Below the pieces are notes generated by a model. That model ran no database searches, was not told where the DNA came from, and saw nothing but the letters and a program-made list of their open reading frames with translations. A program made the position numbers and the translations under genes. From Stenotrophomonas sp. 364 (GTDB lineage Bacteria; Pseudomonadota; Gammaproteobacteria; Xanthomonadales; Xanthomonadaceae), in contig NZ_CP047135.1 of the NCBI RefSeq assembly GCF_009832905.1, positions 2,892,001 through 2,956,000 of the forward strand: a DNA stretch of 64,000 bases, written 5' to 3'. Each line of letters begins with the position of its first letter. The stretch's first letter is position 1. Shown here in pieces: positions 53,252-64,000 of the stretch.

Positions 53252-53851
53252 TCAGTGCCCCGGGATGGGCGTAGCAGGGGCCGCCGGCGGCTGCACCGCC
53301 GGTTCAACCGGGGTGGTCGCCGGGGTGGCCGGCTTGGCCGGTACGCGGCCTTCCATCTCGGCGCGTACCACGCTGTCGATGCGGCGCATGATCGAGGCCG
53401 ACATCTCACGACGCAGTTCGTCGGCAAGGATCTCGCGCTCGGTGGTGGTACCGGTGGCGTCGGTGGGCGGGGACACGTAGTCGCGCGACAGTTCGATCAC
53501 CTGCTGCGGGACCAGTTCGCTGCCATCCTCGCGCAGGAACTTGAAGATCACCGCGTAGCGCAGGCTGTATTCCTGGGCACGGCCCTGGGCATCGATGGCG
53601 ATCGGCAGGTCACCCCAGCGCTCGGACAGCACCTGCAGCTGGGCCGCCTTGCCGCTGTCGTCCGACTCGGCGATCTGCGCGCCCGACGACTGCAGCCCCC
53701 GGCGCAGCAGCTTGGCCAGCTCGCTGTAAGGCGCGGTGGACACCACCTTCACTGCGGCGGTATCGGCCGGCAGCATCAACTTGTTGCGCAGGTGGAAGCC
53801 GCAGCCGGCAAGCGACGCGGTCAGGACAAGGGCAAGCAGGAATCGGGTCAT
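53252..53851 (-). CDS. lptE: LPS assembly lipoprotein LptE
   Basis: A 199-residue lipoprotein with lipobox LAGC (LALVLTASLAGCGFHLR). GFHLRNKLMLPADTAAVKVVS is the LptE opening, and SLRYAVIFKFLREDGSELVPQQVIELSRDY the central sheet. It plugs the LptD barrel in the outer membrane for LPS insertion. A Pro/Ala-rich tail of about 40 residues is added at the C-terminus. Start ATG 53851 gives the standard signal. Confidence 0.94.
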   Translation of the reverse strand: MTRFLLALVLTASLAGCGFHLRNKLMLPADTAAVKVVSTAPYSELAKLLRRGLQSSGAQIAESDDSGKAAQLQVLSERWGDLPIAIDAQGRAQEYSLRYAVIFKFLREDGSELVPQQVIELSRDYVSPPTDATGTTTEREILADELRREMSASIMRRIDSVVRAEMEGRVPAKPATPATTPVEPAVQPPAAPATPIPGH

Positions 53852-53925
53852 GGGCACAGTCTGGGGGAGCCGGGCGGGCGCGGCAACAGGCATTGAAGAT
53901 GCCCGATGCCGCGTGAACGTAGCAC

Positions 53926-54038
53926 GTAGAGCGGGGCTCTGCCCCGCTCCAAGGGTCGCCGGGTAGAACCCGGCTCTACGGGGTGCTGCAGCCGGGTAGA
54001 ACTCGGCTTTGCGGTAGCCGGGTAGACCCCGGCTCTAC
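53926..54038. repeat. Cluster of four REP palindromes
   Basis: 53926-53948 has the GTAG head on the plus strand (GTAGAGCGGGGCTCTGCCCC then GCT). 53958-53979, 53991-54012 and 54017-54038 read in reverse (GCCGGGTAGAACCCGGCTCTAC type); the third has a decayed head (TTTGC). All lie in the lptE-leuS gap, the last ending five bases from the leuS stop. Confidence 0.8.
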
Positions 54039-54043
54039 GTGGG

Positions 54044-57242
<3,199 letters not shown>

Positions 57243-57255
57243 TACCGACGGGGCG

Positions 57256-57873
57256 CTAGACCGCGCCCCGTTTTGCCCACGCCGCCACCGGCAGTGCCGC
57301 CACCAGCCACACCGCCCAGCAGGCAAACGCCAGCCGCTGCGCCAAGGGCGCCGGCATCCACAGCTGCAGCACGAAGGCGGCCAGCAGCATCGCCAGACCG
57401 CAGCCCAGGTGCAGCAGCGCCTGCGCGCGGATGCCAGGCGCGCGCAACGCGCCCCACCCGTACATCACTGCGCCCGGCACGAACGCCAGCACCCAGACCA
57501 TCCACGCACTGGCGTGGTACTGGCTGGCCGGGCTTTCGATGTCGCTGGCATCCAACGGCAGCACGCCCATGGCGGCGAAGGCCAGCCCGGCCAGCACCAG
57601 CAGCTGCACGCCTACCCGCATCGACCACGGTGCGGTGCGGGGCACCCGCAGCAGCAGGCGCATGCCCACCGCGACGGCCAACAGGCCAGGCAGCACGAAC
57701 CCCAGCACGCTGAAGGCCTGCGCATGCGGCACCCCGATCGCGCCCAGCAACGCCACTGGATGGCGCAGCGCGTGGTAGCCAGGCAGTGCCAGCCCGAATC
57801 CGACTACCGCGGCCACGAACAGGCCAGCGGCGATGGCGCCAACAACGCGATCGAAGCGGTGCAAGGGGTACAT
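57256..57873 (-). CDS. DUF998-like membrane protein
   Basis: A 205-residue protein with about six hydrophobic helices. LPGYHALRHPVALLGAIGVPHAQAF resembles the DUF998 opening motif (YxxxxHxxSxLG), and PASQYHASAWMVWVLAF the histidine after the mid-protein loop. No function is known for the family. Confidence 0.8.
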   Translation of the reverse strand: MYPLHRFDRVVGAIAAGLFVAAVVGFGLALPGYHALRHPVALLGAIGVPHAQAFSVLGFVLPGLLAVAVGMRLLLRVPRTAPWSMRVGVQLLVLAGLAFAAMGVLPLDASDIESPASQYHASAWMVWVLAFVPGAVMYGWGALRAPGIRAQALLHLGCGLAMLLAAFVLQLWMPAPLAQRLAFACWAVWLVAALPVAAWAKRGAV

Positions 57874-58002
57874 GGGAAATCGGCCTGCGTGGTTCGGGGC
57901 TGCGCATTGTCACCGGTTTGCATCGATCCCGGGGACCGGGGTTGCGTCCCGCAACCTGCGCACCCATACACTGCGTACATCTTTAATCGTTGATTGCCGA
58001 CC

Positions 58003-58860
58003 ATGAGCGAATTGCCGCACGTCTTCGACGCCACCACCGCCACCTTCGAAACCGAGGTGCTGCAGAAGTCCCTGCAGACGCCGGTGCTGGTCGACTTCTG
58101 GGCCAGCTGGTGCGAGCCCTGCAAAACCCTGGGGCCCATGCTGGAAAAGCTGGCCGGTGAGTACCACGGCGCCTTCGAGCTGGCCAAGGTCGACGTGGAT
58201 GCCGAACAGCAGATCGCAGCGGCCTTCCAGATCCGCTCGGTGCCCACCGTGTTCCTGGTCAAGGGTGGCCAGCTGGTGGACGGCTTCCCCGGTGCGATCC
58301 CGGAAGGGCAGCTGCGCGAGTTCCTGGCCCAGCACGGGGTGACCCCGGCCGAGCCGGCCGCCGACGCCGTGGCCGAGCCCGAACCGCTGGACCCGCAGGC
58401 CCAGGTCGACGTGCTGCGTGCGGCAATTGCCGCCGAGCCGGACAAGGACGAACTCAAACTGGACCTGGCGCTGGCCCTGCTGCAGACCGGCGGCACCGCC
58501 GAGGCCAGCACGCTGATCGATGCGCTGCCGGCCAACCTGGCCACTGACGACCGTGCCGTGCGCGCCCGCGCCCGCCTGGATTTTGCCAACGCGCTGCAGG
58601 ACGCACCGGCCGCCGAGACGCTGGACGCCCGCATCGCCGCCAATGGCGACGACCTGCAGGCCCGCCACCTGCGCGGGGTGCAGTTGCTGCTGGGCGGCGA
58701 GGATGAAGCCGCGCTGGAACAGTTCCTGGCCATGCTGCGCAGCGACCGCACCTTCGCCGAGGGCCTGCCGCGCAAGCTGCTGATCGACGCCTTCAAGGTG
58801 ATTGCCGACGAGGACCTGGTGGGCCGCTATCGCCGCCGGATGGCATCGCTGCTGTTCTGA
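58003..58860 (+). CDS. Thioredoxin-TPR protein, CnoX/YbbN-like
   Basis: A 285-residue protein: a thioredoxin domain (1-~110) with active site WCEPC in LVDFWASWCEPCKTLGPMLEKLA and the cis-proline SVPT, then TPR-like helices (DLALALLQTGGTAEASTLI and HLRGVQLLLGGEDEAALEQFLAM) and a C-terminal DEDLVGRYRRRMASLLF. E. coli CnoX has SQHC at the active site and acts as a chlorine-responsive holdase; this protein keeps both cysteines and so may also be redox active. Start ATG 58003 (MSELPHVFDAT). Confidence 0.9.
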   Translation: MSELPHVFDATTATFETEVLQKSLQTPVLVDFWASWCEPCKTLGPMLEKLAGEYHGAFELAKVDVDAEQQIAAAFQIRSVPTVFLVKGGQLVDGFPGAIPEGQLREFLAQHGVTPAEPAADAVAEPEPLDPQAQVDVLRAAIAAEPDKDELKLDLALALLQTGGTAEASTLIDALPANLATDDRAVRARARLDFANALQDAPAAETLDARIAANGDDLQARHLRGVQLLLGGEDEAALEQFLAMLRSDRTFAEGLPRKLLIDAFKVIADEDLVGRYRRRMASLLF

Positions 58861-58922
58861 TCCGGCGCAGGAGGCGCCACGCGTTCAGTTACCCGGGACG
58901 GATGCGCCTCGCCCACATGGAA

Positions 58923-58938
58923 TGTGACGGAGGTCACG
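58923..58938 (+). promoter_or_regulatory. CRP/Clp-like operator before the LysM-FecR gene
   Basis: TGTGACGGAGGTCACG: TGTGA and TCACG half-sites separated by six bases, nine of ten matching TGTGA-N6-TCACA. It lies about 130 bases before the LysM-FecR start. In xanthomonads the CRP-like protein Clp is inhibited by c-di-GMP, and the next operon makes c-di-GMP. Confidence 0.6.
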
Positions 58939-59065
58939 TTCAGAAACTCTGCACGGGTCCCGGGCGATAATGCGAACGCGGCGTCCACGACGCCGCGATC
59001 CATTCGGGGGGATGAGGTCTGGGCCATGGGGGCCGCACGGCTGAGCCCCGCCCAGCAGGGCACAG

Positions 59066-60730
59066 ATGACCGTGAGTTCGACCCGCTTGCTTCATTCCTG
59101 TTCGCTGTCAGCCCGCCTGGTGCTGGTGGCAGCCCTGCTGTTCTCCGCCTTTCCTCTGCTGGCCCAGGACTGGACCTACCGGGTGCGTCCCGGTGACACC
59201 CTGTGGGATCTCGGTTCGCGGTATCTGAAGCCGTCCGTTCCGTGGGAACACCTGCAAACCCATAACCGCGTGAGCGACCCGTATCGGTTGTCGCCGGGCA
59301 GCCAGCTGCGCTTCCCGGTGGCGTGGCTGGCGGTGCAGCCCGTGCCAGCCCGCGTGCTCGCGCTGCGCGGATCGGTGCAGGTGGGCGACACGGCCCAGGG
59401 CGGACTGCGTGATGTCTTCGAAGGCCAGCTGCTGACGATCGGCCAGCATCTGGTAACCGGCGCCGATGCCAGCGTCACCCTCGTGTTTGCGGATGATTCG
59501 CGGCTGCAGCTGCGCGAAAACTCGCGCCTGCGCCTGGACCAGCTCAGCCGCTACGGGCACACCGGCATGGTCGACACCCGCATACGCCTGCAGCAGGGCC
59601 GCACCAGCAACCGGGTGACCCCCGCAACGGGGCCGGCGTCGCGCTACATCATCGATGCCCCCACGGCGACCAGCAGCGTGCGCGGCACCGTGTTCCGGGT
59701 CAGCGCCGGCGGTGACGGGCGCAGCGCGGCCACAGAAGTACTGCAGGGCAAGGTGCAGGTTGGCAACGAACGTGGCCAACGCCTGGTCACCCGCGGCCAG
59801 GCCACCCGCAGCACGTCGCAGGACACCCGCCCCGGCGAACTGGAGCCGTTGCTGCCGGCGCCGCTGCTGGACCGGGCGCAGCTGCGCCTGGACCCGCTGC
59901 CCGCGCAACTGGCGTGGGCGGCGGTGGACCAAGCCGCGCACTACCGGGTGGAAGTGGTGCGCGCCGACCAACCCGAGATCCTGCTGTTCGCACAGGACAC
60001 CCCTGCCACCACCCTGACCCTGCCGGATCTGGCGCCCGGCACGCTGCGTGTGCTGGTCCGCGCCGTCAGCGCCGACGACGTGGAAGGTCTCGATGCCGAG
60101 CACGATTTCGAGGTGCGTGACCAACCGCCCGCACCGTTGACGATACGCCCGGTCAACCAGGAAACCATCAACAGCGCGCGCCCACGCTTCCAGTGGAGCC
60201 AGGTCGACGGGGCTGCATCCAGCGTGCTGCAGATCGCGCGCGACGAACAGTTCCTGGTGCCCGTGCTGGAGCAGCAGAGCACCAGCCCACATGCACGCGC
60301 GGCCAAGGACCTGGCCCCGGGCGCGTACTTCTGGCGTGTGGCCTCGCGCGATGGCAACGGCCACCGCGGTCGCTTCGGCCAACCGGTGGCGCTCACCCTC
60401 ACCGACACCCCGGTCGATCCGGCCCTGCAGCCGCCGCAGGCCGCCAAGGGCCAACTGACGCTGCGCTGGCAGGCCGGCGAAACCGGTCAGCGCTACCGCG
60501 TGCAGATCGACCGCAAGGGCGATTTCACCCACCCGCTACTGGACCGCGAGGTCGACCAGCCCGAGGTGTCGCTCAAGCGTCCCTGGCACGGGACCCTGCA
60601 CGTGCGCGTGCAGTACATCGACGACGACGGCTATGCCGGCCCGTTCTCGCCGGCACAGCAGGTCGCGCTGCCCTGCCGCACGTGCTACGGCGCTGGCGGC
60701 GGCGCCCTGCTGCTGTGGCTGCTGCTGTGA
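59066..60730 (+). CDS. LysM and FecR domain envelope protein
   Basis: A 554-residue protein. A signal peptide (LVLVAALLFSAFPLLA) is followed by a LysM-like segment (YRVRPGDTLWDLGSRYLKPSVPWEHLQTHNRVSDPYRLSPGSQLRF, about 38-83). A FecR domain covers about 100-230 (RLQLRENSRLRLDQLSRYG, IDAPTATSSVRGTVFRVS). Two or three fibronectin-like folds follow, with the repeated AxYRVEV/AxxRVQI pattern. A short hydrophobic stretch (GGGALLLWLLL) closes the protein. LysM suggests peptidoglycan binding. The stop overlaps the GTG start of the diguanylate cyclase (GTGA), so the two are translated together and probably act together. Confidence 0.88.
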   Translation: MTVSSTRLLHSCSLSARLVLVAALLFSAFPLLAQDWTYRVRPGDTLWDLGSRYLKPSVPWEHLQTHNRVSDPYRLSPGSQLRFPVAWLAVQPVPARVLALRGSVQVGDTAQGGLRDVFEGQLLTIGQHLVTGADASVTLVFADDSRLQLRENSRLRLDQLSRYGHTGMVDTRIRLQQGRTSNRVTPATGPASRYIIDAPTATSSVRGTVFRVSAGGDGRSAATEVLQGKVQVGNERGQRLVTRGQATRSTSQDTRPGELEPLLPAPLLDRAQLRLDPLPAQLAWAAVDQAAHYRVEVVRADQPEILLFAQDTPATTLTLPDLAPGTLRVLVRAVSADDVEGLDAEHDFEVRDQPPAPLTIRPVNQETINSARPRFQWSQVDGAASSVLQIARDEQFLVPVLEQQSTSPHARAAKDLAPGAYFWRVASRDGNGHRGRFGQPVALTLTDTPVDPALQPPQAAKGQLTLRWQAGETGQRYRVQIDRKGDFTHPLLDREVDQPEVSLKRPWHGTLHVRVQYIDDDGYAGPFSPAQQVALPCRTCYGAGGGALLLWLLL

Positions 60731-62352
60731 AACCACTGGCACTGTCGTGGCCGCAGCGGCTGGCGCTGTCGGCGCTGGTGGGTGGCCTGGCCGCCGTTGC
60801 CAGCCACTGGCAGTGGTTCTGGCAGCAGGACGAGGCGGTTTACGATGCGTACGTCGGGGCGTGGGACTACCCGCCCGACCCGCGCCTGTTGATCGTGGCG
60901 ATCGACGACAGCAGCCTGCAGCAGATCGGGCAGTGGCCCTGGCCGCGCTCGACCCACGCACGCCTGCTTGACCGCCTCACCGAGGCCGGCAGCGCGCGGG
61001 TCGTGCTGGACCTGATGCTGTCCGAACCGGACCGCCAGGATGCGGCGCAGGATGCGGACCTGGCGGCGGCGATCCGTCGCAACGGCCGCGTGGTGCTGCC
61101 GGTGCTGGCCGCACCGGCCAGTGGCCCGAACATGGCCGAGGAACTGCTGCCCATCCCGCTGATCGCCGCCAATGCGGCCACGCTCGGGCACACCGATATC
61201 GAAGTGGACGCCGACGGGGTGGCACGCGGCCTGTACCTCACCGCCGGGATCGGCTCACCCCACTGGCCCGCCCTAGGGCTGGCGCTGGCCGGCGCGCGCG
61301 GCCCGCTGCCCGGCCTGCGCGATCCGGACCCGGGACAGTCCTCGCCGTATCAATGGCGACGCGATCACTACGTGCGGGTGCGCTACGCCGGCCCGCCCGA
61401 ACGGTTTCCGCAGGTGTCCTACGTGGACCTGCTCAACGGCAACGTCGACCCGGCGCTGCTGCGCGGGCGGCTGGTGCTGGTGGGCATGACCGCCAGCGGC
61501 ATCGCTCCCCGCCTGCTCACCCCGACCACGCGCGAGCGCTGGATGAGCGGCAGCGAGTATCAGGCCAACGTCGCCTCCATGCTGCTCACCGACAAGGTCA
61601 TCACCCTGCCACCCACGCTGTGGCGGGACCTGCTCAGCGGCCTGCTGGTGGCGCTGTGCTGCCTGGGCCTGTCGCTGCCCCGGGCATCGGCCAGCGCGCT
61701 GTTGGCCTTGCCGTCCACCCTGCTGCTCAGCTTCGTGCTGCTGCGCGTCGGCAACCTCTGGTTTGCCCCCGCCGCGGCGCTGACCGGCATGCTGGCCGTC
61801 ATCTGCGCGTGGGTGTTGTGGCGGATCAGCGCTTGGCGCCGCCAGGCCAACAGCGATGCGCTGACCGGGTTGGGCAACCGCCTGCGTTTCGAGCAGACCC
61901 TGCAGCAGGAGCACGACGCCGGACGTCGCAGTGGTCGCCCGCTGAGCCTGGTGCTGATCGACGTGGACCACTTCAAGCACCACAACGATATGCATGGCCA
62001 CCAGGTCGGCGACACCGTCCTGCGCCTGATCGCCAGCGAGATCGGCGCGCACGCTCGGCGGCCGCGCGACATGGCCGCGCGTTTCGGCGGCGACGAGTTC
62101 GCGCTGATCCTGCCCGACACCGCGGCCGACGGCGCGGTGCAGGTGATCGAAGACCTGCTGGCACGGGTACGCCTGCTGGAGGTGCCCGGCGCGCAGGGCG
62201 AACGCATCCACATCACCCTGACCGTGGGCGTGTATACGCGCGTGCCCGCCGCCAGCAGCGAACCGCGGCATTTCTTTGAAGGCGCCGATGCGGCGCTGTA
62301 CAAGGCCAAGGCCGCCGGGCGCGACGGCTACATGGCCGACGACGGCGACTGA
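60727..62352 (+). CDS. CHASE2 sensor diguanylate cyclase
   Basis: A 541-residue membrane protein. After an N-terminal helix (ALSALVGGLAAVASHW), a CHASE2 periplasmic sensor spans about 40-300 (LLIVAIDDSSLQQIGQWPWPRSTHARLLDRLTEAGSARVVLDLMLSEP, and the SYVDLLNG...LVLVGMTASG part). Three hydrophobic helices follow, then a GGDEF domain with intact GGDEF at 454-458 and an inhibitory-site RxxD (RPRD, 445-448) five residues before it. It should make c-di-GMP with product feedback. Start GTG 60727 overlaps the stop of the LysM-FecR gene by four bases. Confidence 0.92.
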   Translation: MKPLALSWPQRLALSALVGGLAAVASHWQWFWQQDEAVYDAYVGAWDYPPDPRLLIVAIDDSSLQQIGQWPWPRSTHARLLDRLTEAGSARVVLDLMLSEPDRQDAAQDADLAAAIRRNGRVVLPVLAAPASGPNMAEELLPIPLIAANAATLGHTDIEVDADGVARGLYLTAGIGSPHWPALGLALAGARGPLPGLRDPDPGQSSPYQWRRDHYVRVRYAGPPERFPQVSYVDLLNGNVDPALLRGRLVLVGMTASGIAPRLLTPTTRERWMSGSEYQANVASMLLTDKVITLPPTLWRDLLSGLLVALCCLGLSLPRASASALLALPSTLLLSFVLLRVGNLWFAPAAALTGMLAVICAWVLWRISAWRRQANSDALTGLGNRLRFEQTLQQEHDAGRRSGRPLSLVLIDVDHFKHHNDMHGHQVGDTVLRLIASEIGAHARRPRDMAARFGGDEFALILPDTAADGAVQVIEDLLARVRLLEVPGAQGERIHITLTVGVYTRVPAASSEPRHFFEGADAALYKAKAAGRDGYMADDGD

Positions 62353-62415
62353 CCGCGCCACCATACGCTTGCGAATGGTAAGCTGCGCCCCTCGTTCGCA
62401 ACCTGGGTCGACCCG

Positions 62416-62889
62416 ATGAAAGCCAGCGTGTTCCGCCACGGCATGAACCTGTGGCCGCCGTTCCTGTTCACTGGCATCCACGTCACGCAGGTCAGCCCCG
62501 ACTACCGCCACGTGCGCGTCGAGCTGCGCATGCGCCCCTGGAACCGCAACTACGTGGGCACCCACTTCGGCGGCAGCCTGTTTGCGATGACCGATCCGTT
62601 CTGGATGCTCACCGTGATGCACAACCTGGGCCGCGACTACTACGTGTGGGATCGGGCCGGCGAGATCGAGTTCCTCAAACCGGGTCGCGGCACGGTGCGT
62701 GCGGAATTCCATCTGGACGACGCGCTGCTGGACCAGCTGCGTGCCGCCACGGCCGGTGGTGAAAAATACCTGCACTGGTTCAGCAACGACATTCTCAACG
62801 CACAGGGCGAGGTGGTCGCGCGGGTACGCAAGCAGGTGTACCTGCGGCTGAAGCCGGACGCGCGCAACGGCGGCGCGCGCAAGGGCTGA
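62416..62889 (+). CDS. DUF4442 (hot-dog thioesterase-like) protein
   Basis: A 157-residue protein. PPFLFTGIHVTQVSPDYRHVRVELRMRPWNRNYVGTHFGGSLFAMTDPFWMLTVMHNLG has the GTHFGG helix start and hot-dog fold pattern of DUF4442, distant relatives of PaaI thioesterases. Activity has not been shown for most members. ATG 62416. Confidence 0.85.
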   Translation: MKASVFRHGMNLWPPFLFTGIHVTQVSPDYRHVRVELRMRPWNRNYVGTHFGGSLFAMTDPFWMLTVMHNLGRDYYVWDRAGEIEFLKPGRGTVRAEFHLDDALLDQLRAATAGGEKYLHWFSNDILNAQGEVVARVRKQVYLRLKPDARNGGARKG

Positions 62890-62940
62890 GCACGCGGCGT
62901 GCTTGCTATGCTCGGCGCCCCCAACGTCGGCCCCTGCATC

Positions 62941-63657
62941 ATGCGCACCCTGCTTATCGCCCTGCCCCTGCTGTCCCTGCCGGCGCTTGCGCACGCACTG
63001 GACATACCGCCGGTGGATTATCCGACGCTGCCGGCCACCGCCGCCGACGCCAACGGCTTCGTGCCGCGCGGCTGGCGCATTGAACAGCGGCTGGACGGCG
63101 ACCTCAACGCCGACCGGCGTGCCGACCTGGTGCTGGTGCTGCGCCAGCAGGATCCCCGCAACGTGCTTGAACACGACGGCATGGGCATCAGTCCGCTGGA
63201 CAGCAACCCGCGCCTGCTCGCGATCGCCTGGGCGCGGCCGGATGGCACCTATGCGCTGGCCGCGCAGAACCACCAGCTGATTCCGCGCCACGAGTACCCG
63301 AACCTGTCAGACGTGTTCGAAGACGGCGCCGGCGGCGTATCGATCGTGCGCGGCACGCTGCAGGTGGTCCTGTACGCGTTCTCCAACGCCGGCAGCTGGG
63401 CCACCGGTTCCACCCGCTTCACCTTCCGCTGGCAGCACGATGCCTTCGCGCTGATCGGCTACGACAACGATTCAATGATGCGCAACTCCGGGCAGACCGA
63501 ATCGGTGAGCATCAACTACGCCACCGCGAAGGTGCGCCGCGCGAGCGGCAGCATCGAGACCGACGGCGAGCAGGTGAGATGGGAGAAACTGCTCTCGAAG
63601 AAGCGCTGGACGCTGGACAGCATCGGCGACGGCGCGGCGTTCACTCCGCTGCCGTAA
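62941..63657 (+). CDS. Secreted protein of unknown function
   Basis: A 238-residue protein with a signal peptide (MRTLLIALPLLSLPALAHA). LDGDLNADRRADLVLVLRQ resembles a single calcium-type FG-GAP/dockerin loop (DxDxDxR), but only one such unit is present. The rest is beta-rich, with YNDSMMRNSGQTESVSINY-like segments. No family is recognised with confidence. It stands alone after the DUF4442 gene. Confidence 0.75.
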   Translation: MRTLLIALPLLSLPALAHALDIPPVDYPTLPATAADANGFVPRGWRIEQRLDGDLNADRRADLVLVLRQQDPRNVLEHDGMGISPLDSNPRLLAIAWARPDGTYALAAQNHQLIPRHEYPNLSDVFEDGAGGVSIVRGTLQVVLYAFSNAGSWATGSTRFTFRWQHDAFALIGYDNDSMMRNSGQTESVSINYATAKVRRASGSIETDGEQVRWEKLLSKKRWTLDSIGDGAAFTPLP

Positions 63658-63666
63658 CCGCGCCGC

Positions 63667-64000
63667 TCAATGCGGGCGCCACGCCTGTGGCAGCGCTGCG
63701 CTGACCCACGGCGGCCCGCCGTCGCCCGCGCGGCCGTACCGCGGCACCTGCACCCGCTGCCCATCGGCGCTCAGCTGCGGCGGGCGCTGCGTGCTGCGCA
63801 GCGCCTGCGGCATCGCGGCCAGGCGGGCCAGCGCGTCGGTCTGGCCACGCGGCTGCCCATGCAGCCACAGCATCGCCCCCGCCAGCCGCAGCTGGGCGCC
63901 GGCATCCTGCATGCGAAGGGAATAGTCGTCGTATGCCGGCTCGCTGATGGCCAGCGTCATGCAACCGGCCGCGTTGGCCACGCAGGCCAATGACCAGATC
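63667..64000 (-). CDS. C-terminal part of an unknown gene (5' end beyond window)
   Basis: The frame is open from the right window edge to the stop at 63667. About 111 residues are visible: a start region with LACVANAAGCMTLAISEPAYDDYSLRMQ, followed by a Pro/Arg/Ala-rich part. No family is recognised. Convergent with the preceding gene. Confidence 0.55.
   Translation of the reverse strand, partial: IWSLACVANAAGCMTLAISEPAYDDYSLRMQDAGAQLRLAGAMLWLHGQPRGQTDALARLAAMPQALRSTQRPPQLSADGQRVQVPRYGRAGDGGPPWVSAALPQAWRPH

Overview
The window looks like a chromosome segment from a Stenotrophomonas-like member of the Xanthomonadaceae. The evidence is high GC throughout, large TonB-dependent receptors, several lipoprotein or secreted peptidases, short GTAG-headed REP palindromes of the kind scattered through Stenotrophomonas, and gene orders typical of gammaproteobacteria (maf-rng-yhdP-tldD, pmbA/yjgA, xseB-ispA, leuS-lptE-holA-nadD-rsfS-rlmH). 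No phage, insertion sequence or CRISPR array was seen. The genus is an inference from these traits, not from a database match.

Layout. 1-11 kb: end of a TonB-dependent receptor, an S9 peptidase, a Sel1-like protein, a PYROXD2-like oxidoreductase, and two M13 metallopeptidase genes, the second with altered catalytic residues. 11-19 kb: a reductase/DUF4166 fusion, a rhomboid protease, an alkyltransferase-like protein coupled to an EamA transporter, glutathione reductase, a DUF418 protein, SlyD, and two NlpC/P60 peptidases. 20-28 kb: a sigma-54 activator and, convergent to it, a six-gene operon matching fapABCDEF (functional amyloid fibres) in order and content. A good sigma-54 promoter lies just upstream of fapA. 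28-35 kb: a dicarboxylate symporter, alkaline phosphatase, a WG-repeat protein, tilS, xseB, ispA, then a large nested inverted repeat. 35-47 kb: DUF4870, pmbA, yjgA, tldD, yhdP, rng, maf, a SIMPL protein and a TonB protein. 47-57 kb: a complete TonB-dependent receptor, tRNA-Asn, rlmH, rsfS, nadD, holA, lptE, leuS. 57-64 kb: a small secreted protein, a DUF998 protein, a CnoX-like thioredoxin, a LysM-FecR protein coupled to a CHASE2-GGDEF diguanylate cyclase, a DUF4442 protein, a hypothetical secreted protein, and the end of an unknown gene.

Two things stand out. The first is the complete fap-like amyloid operon with its sigma-54 promoter, upstream dyads and linked activator. The second is a family of five intergenic palindromic elements (8528-8633, 8713-8825, 19954-20059, 27724-27829, 27999-28186). 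They share a core of about 52 bases. Each is closed by arms of about 27 bases that differ between copies but remain complementary within each copy, and each arm carries a G-quadruplex-type G-rich tract. I do not recognise a described family for them. A second, unrelated 454-base nested inverted repeat lies at 34599-35052.

Likely functional links: the first receptor and its S9 peptidase suggest peptide capture and hydrolysis; the fap locus and the diguanylate cyclase both point to surface attachment; two CRP/Clp-like sites precede a cell-wall peptidase and the cyclase operon. These links are inferred.
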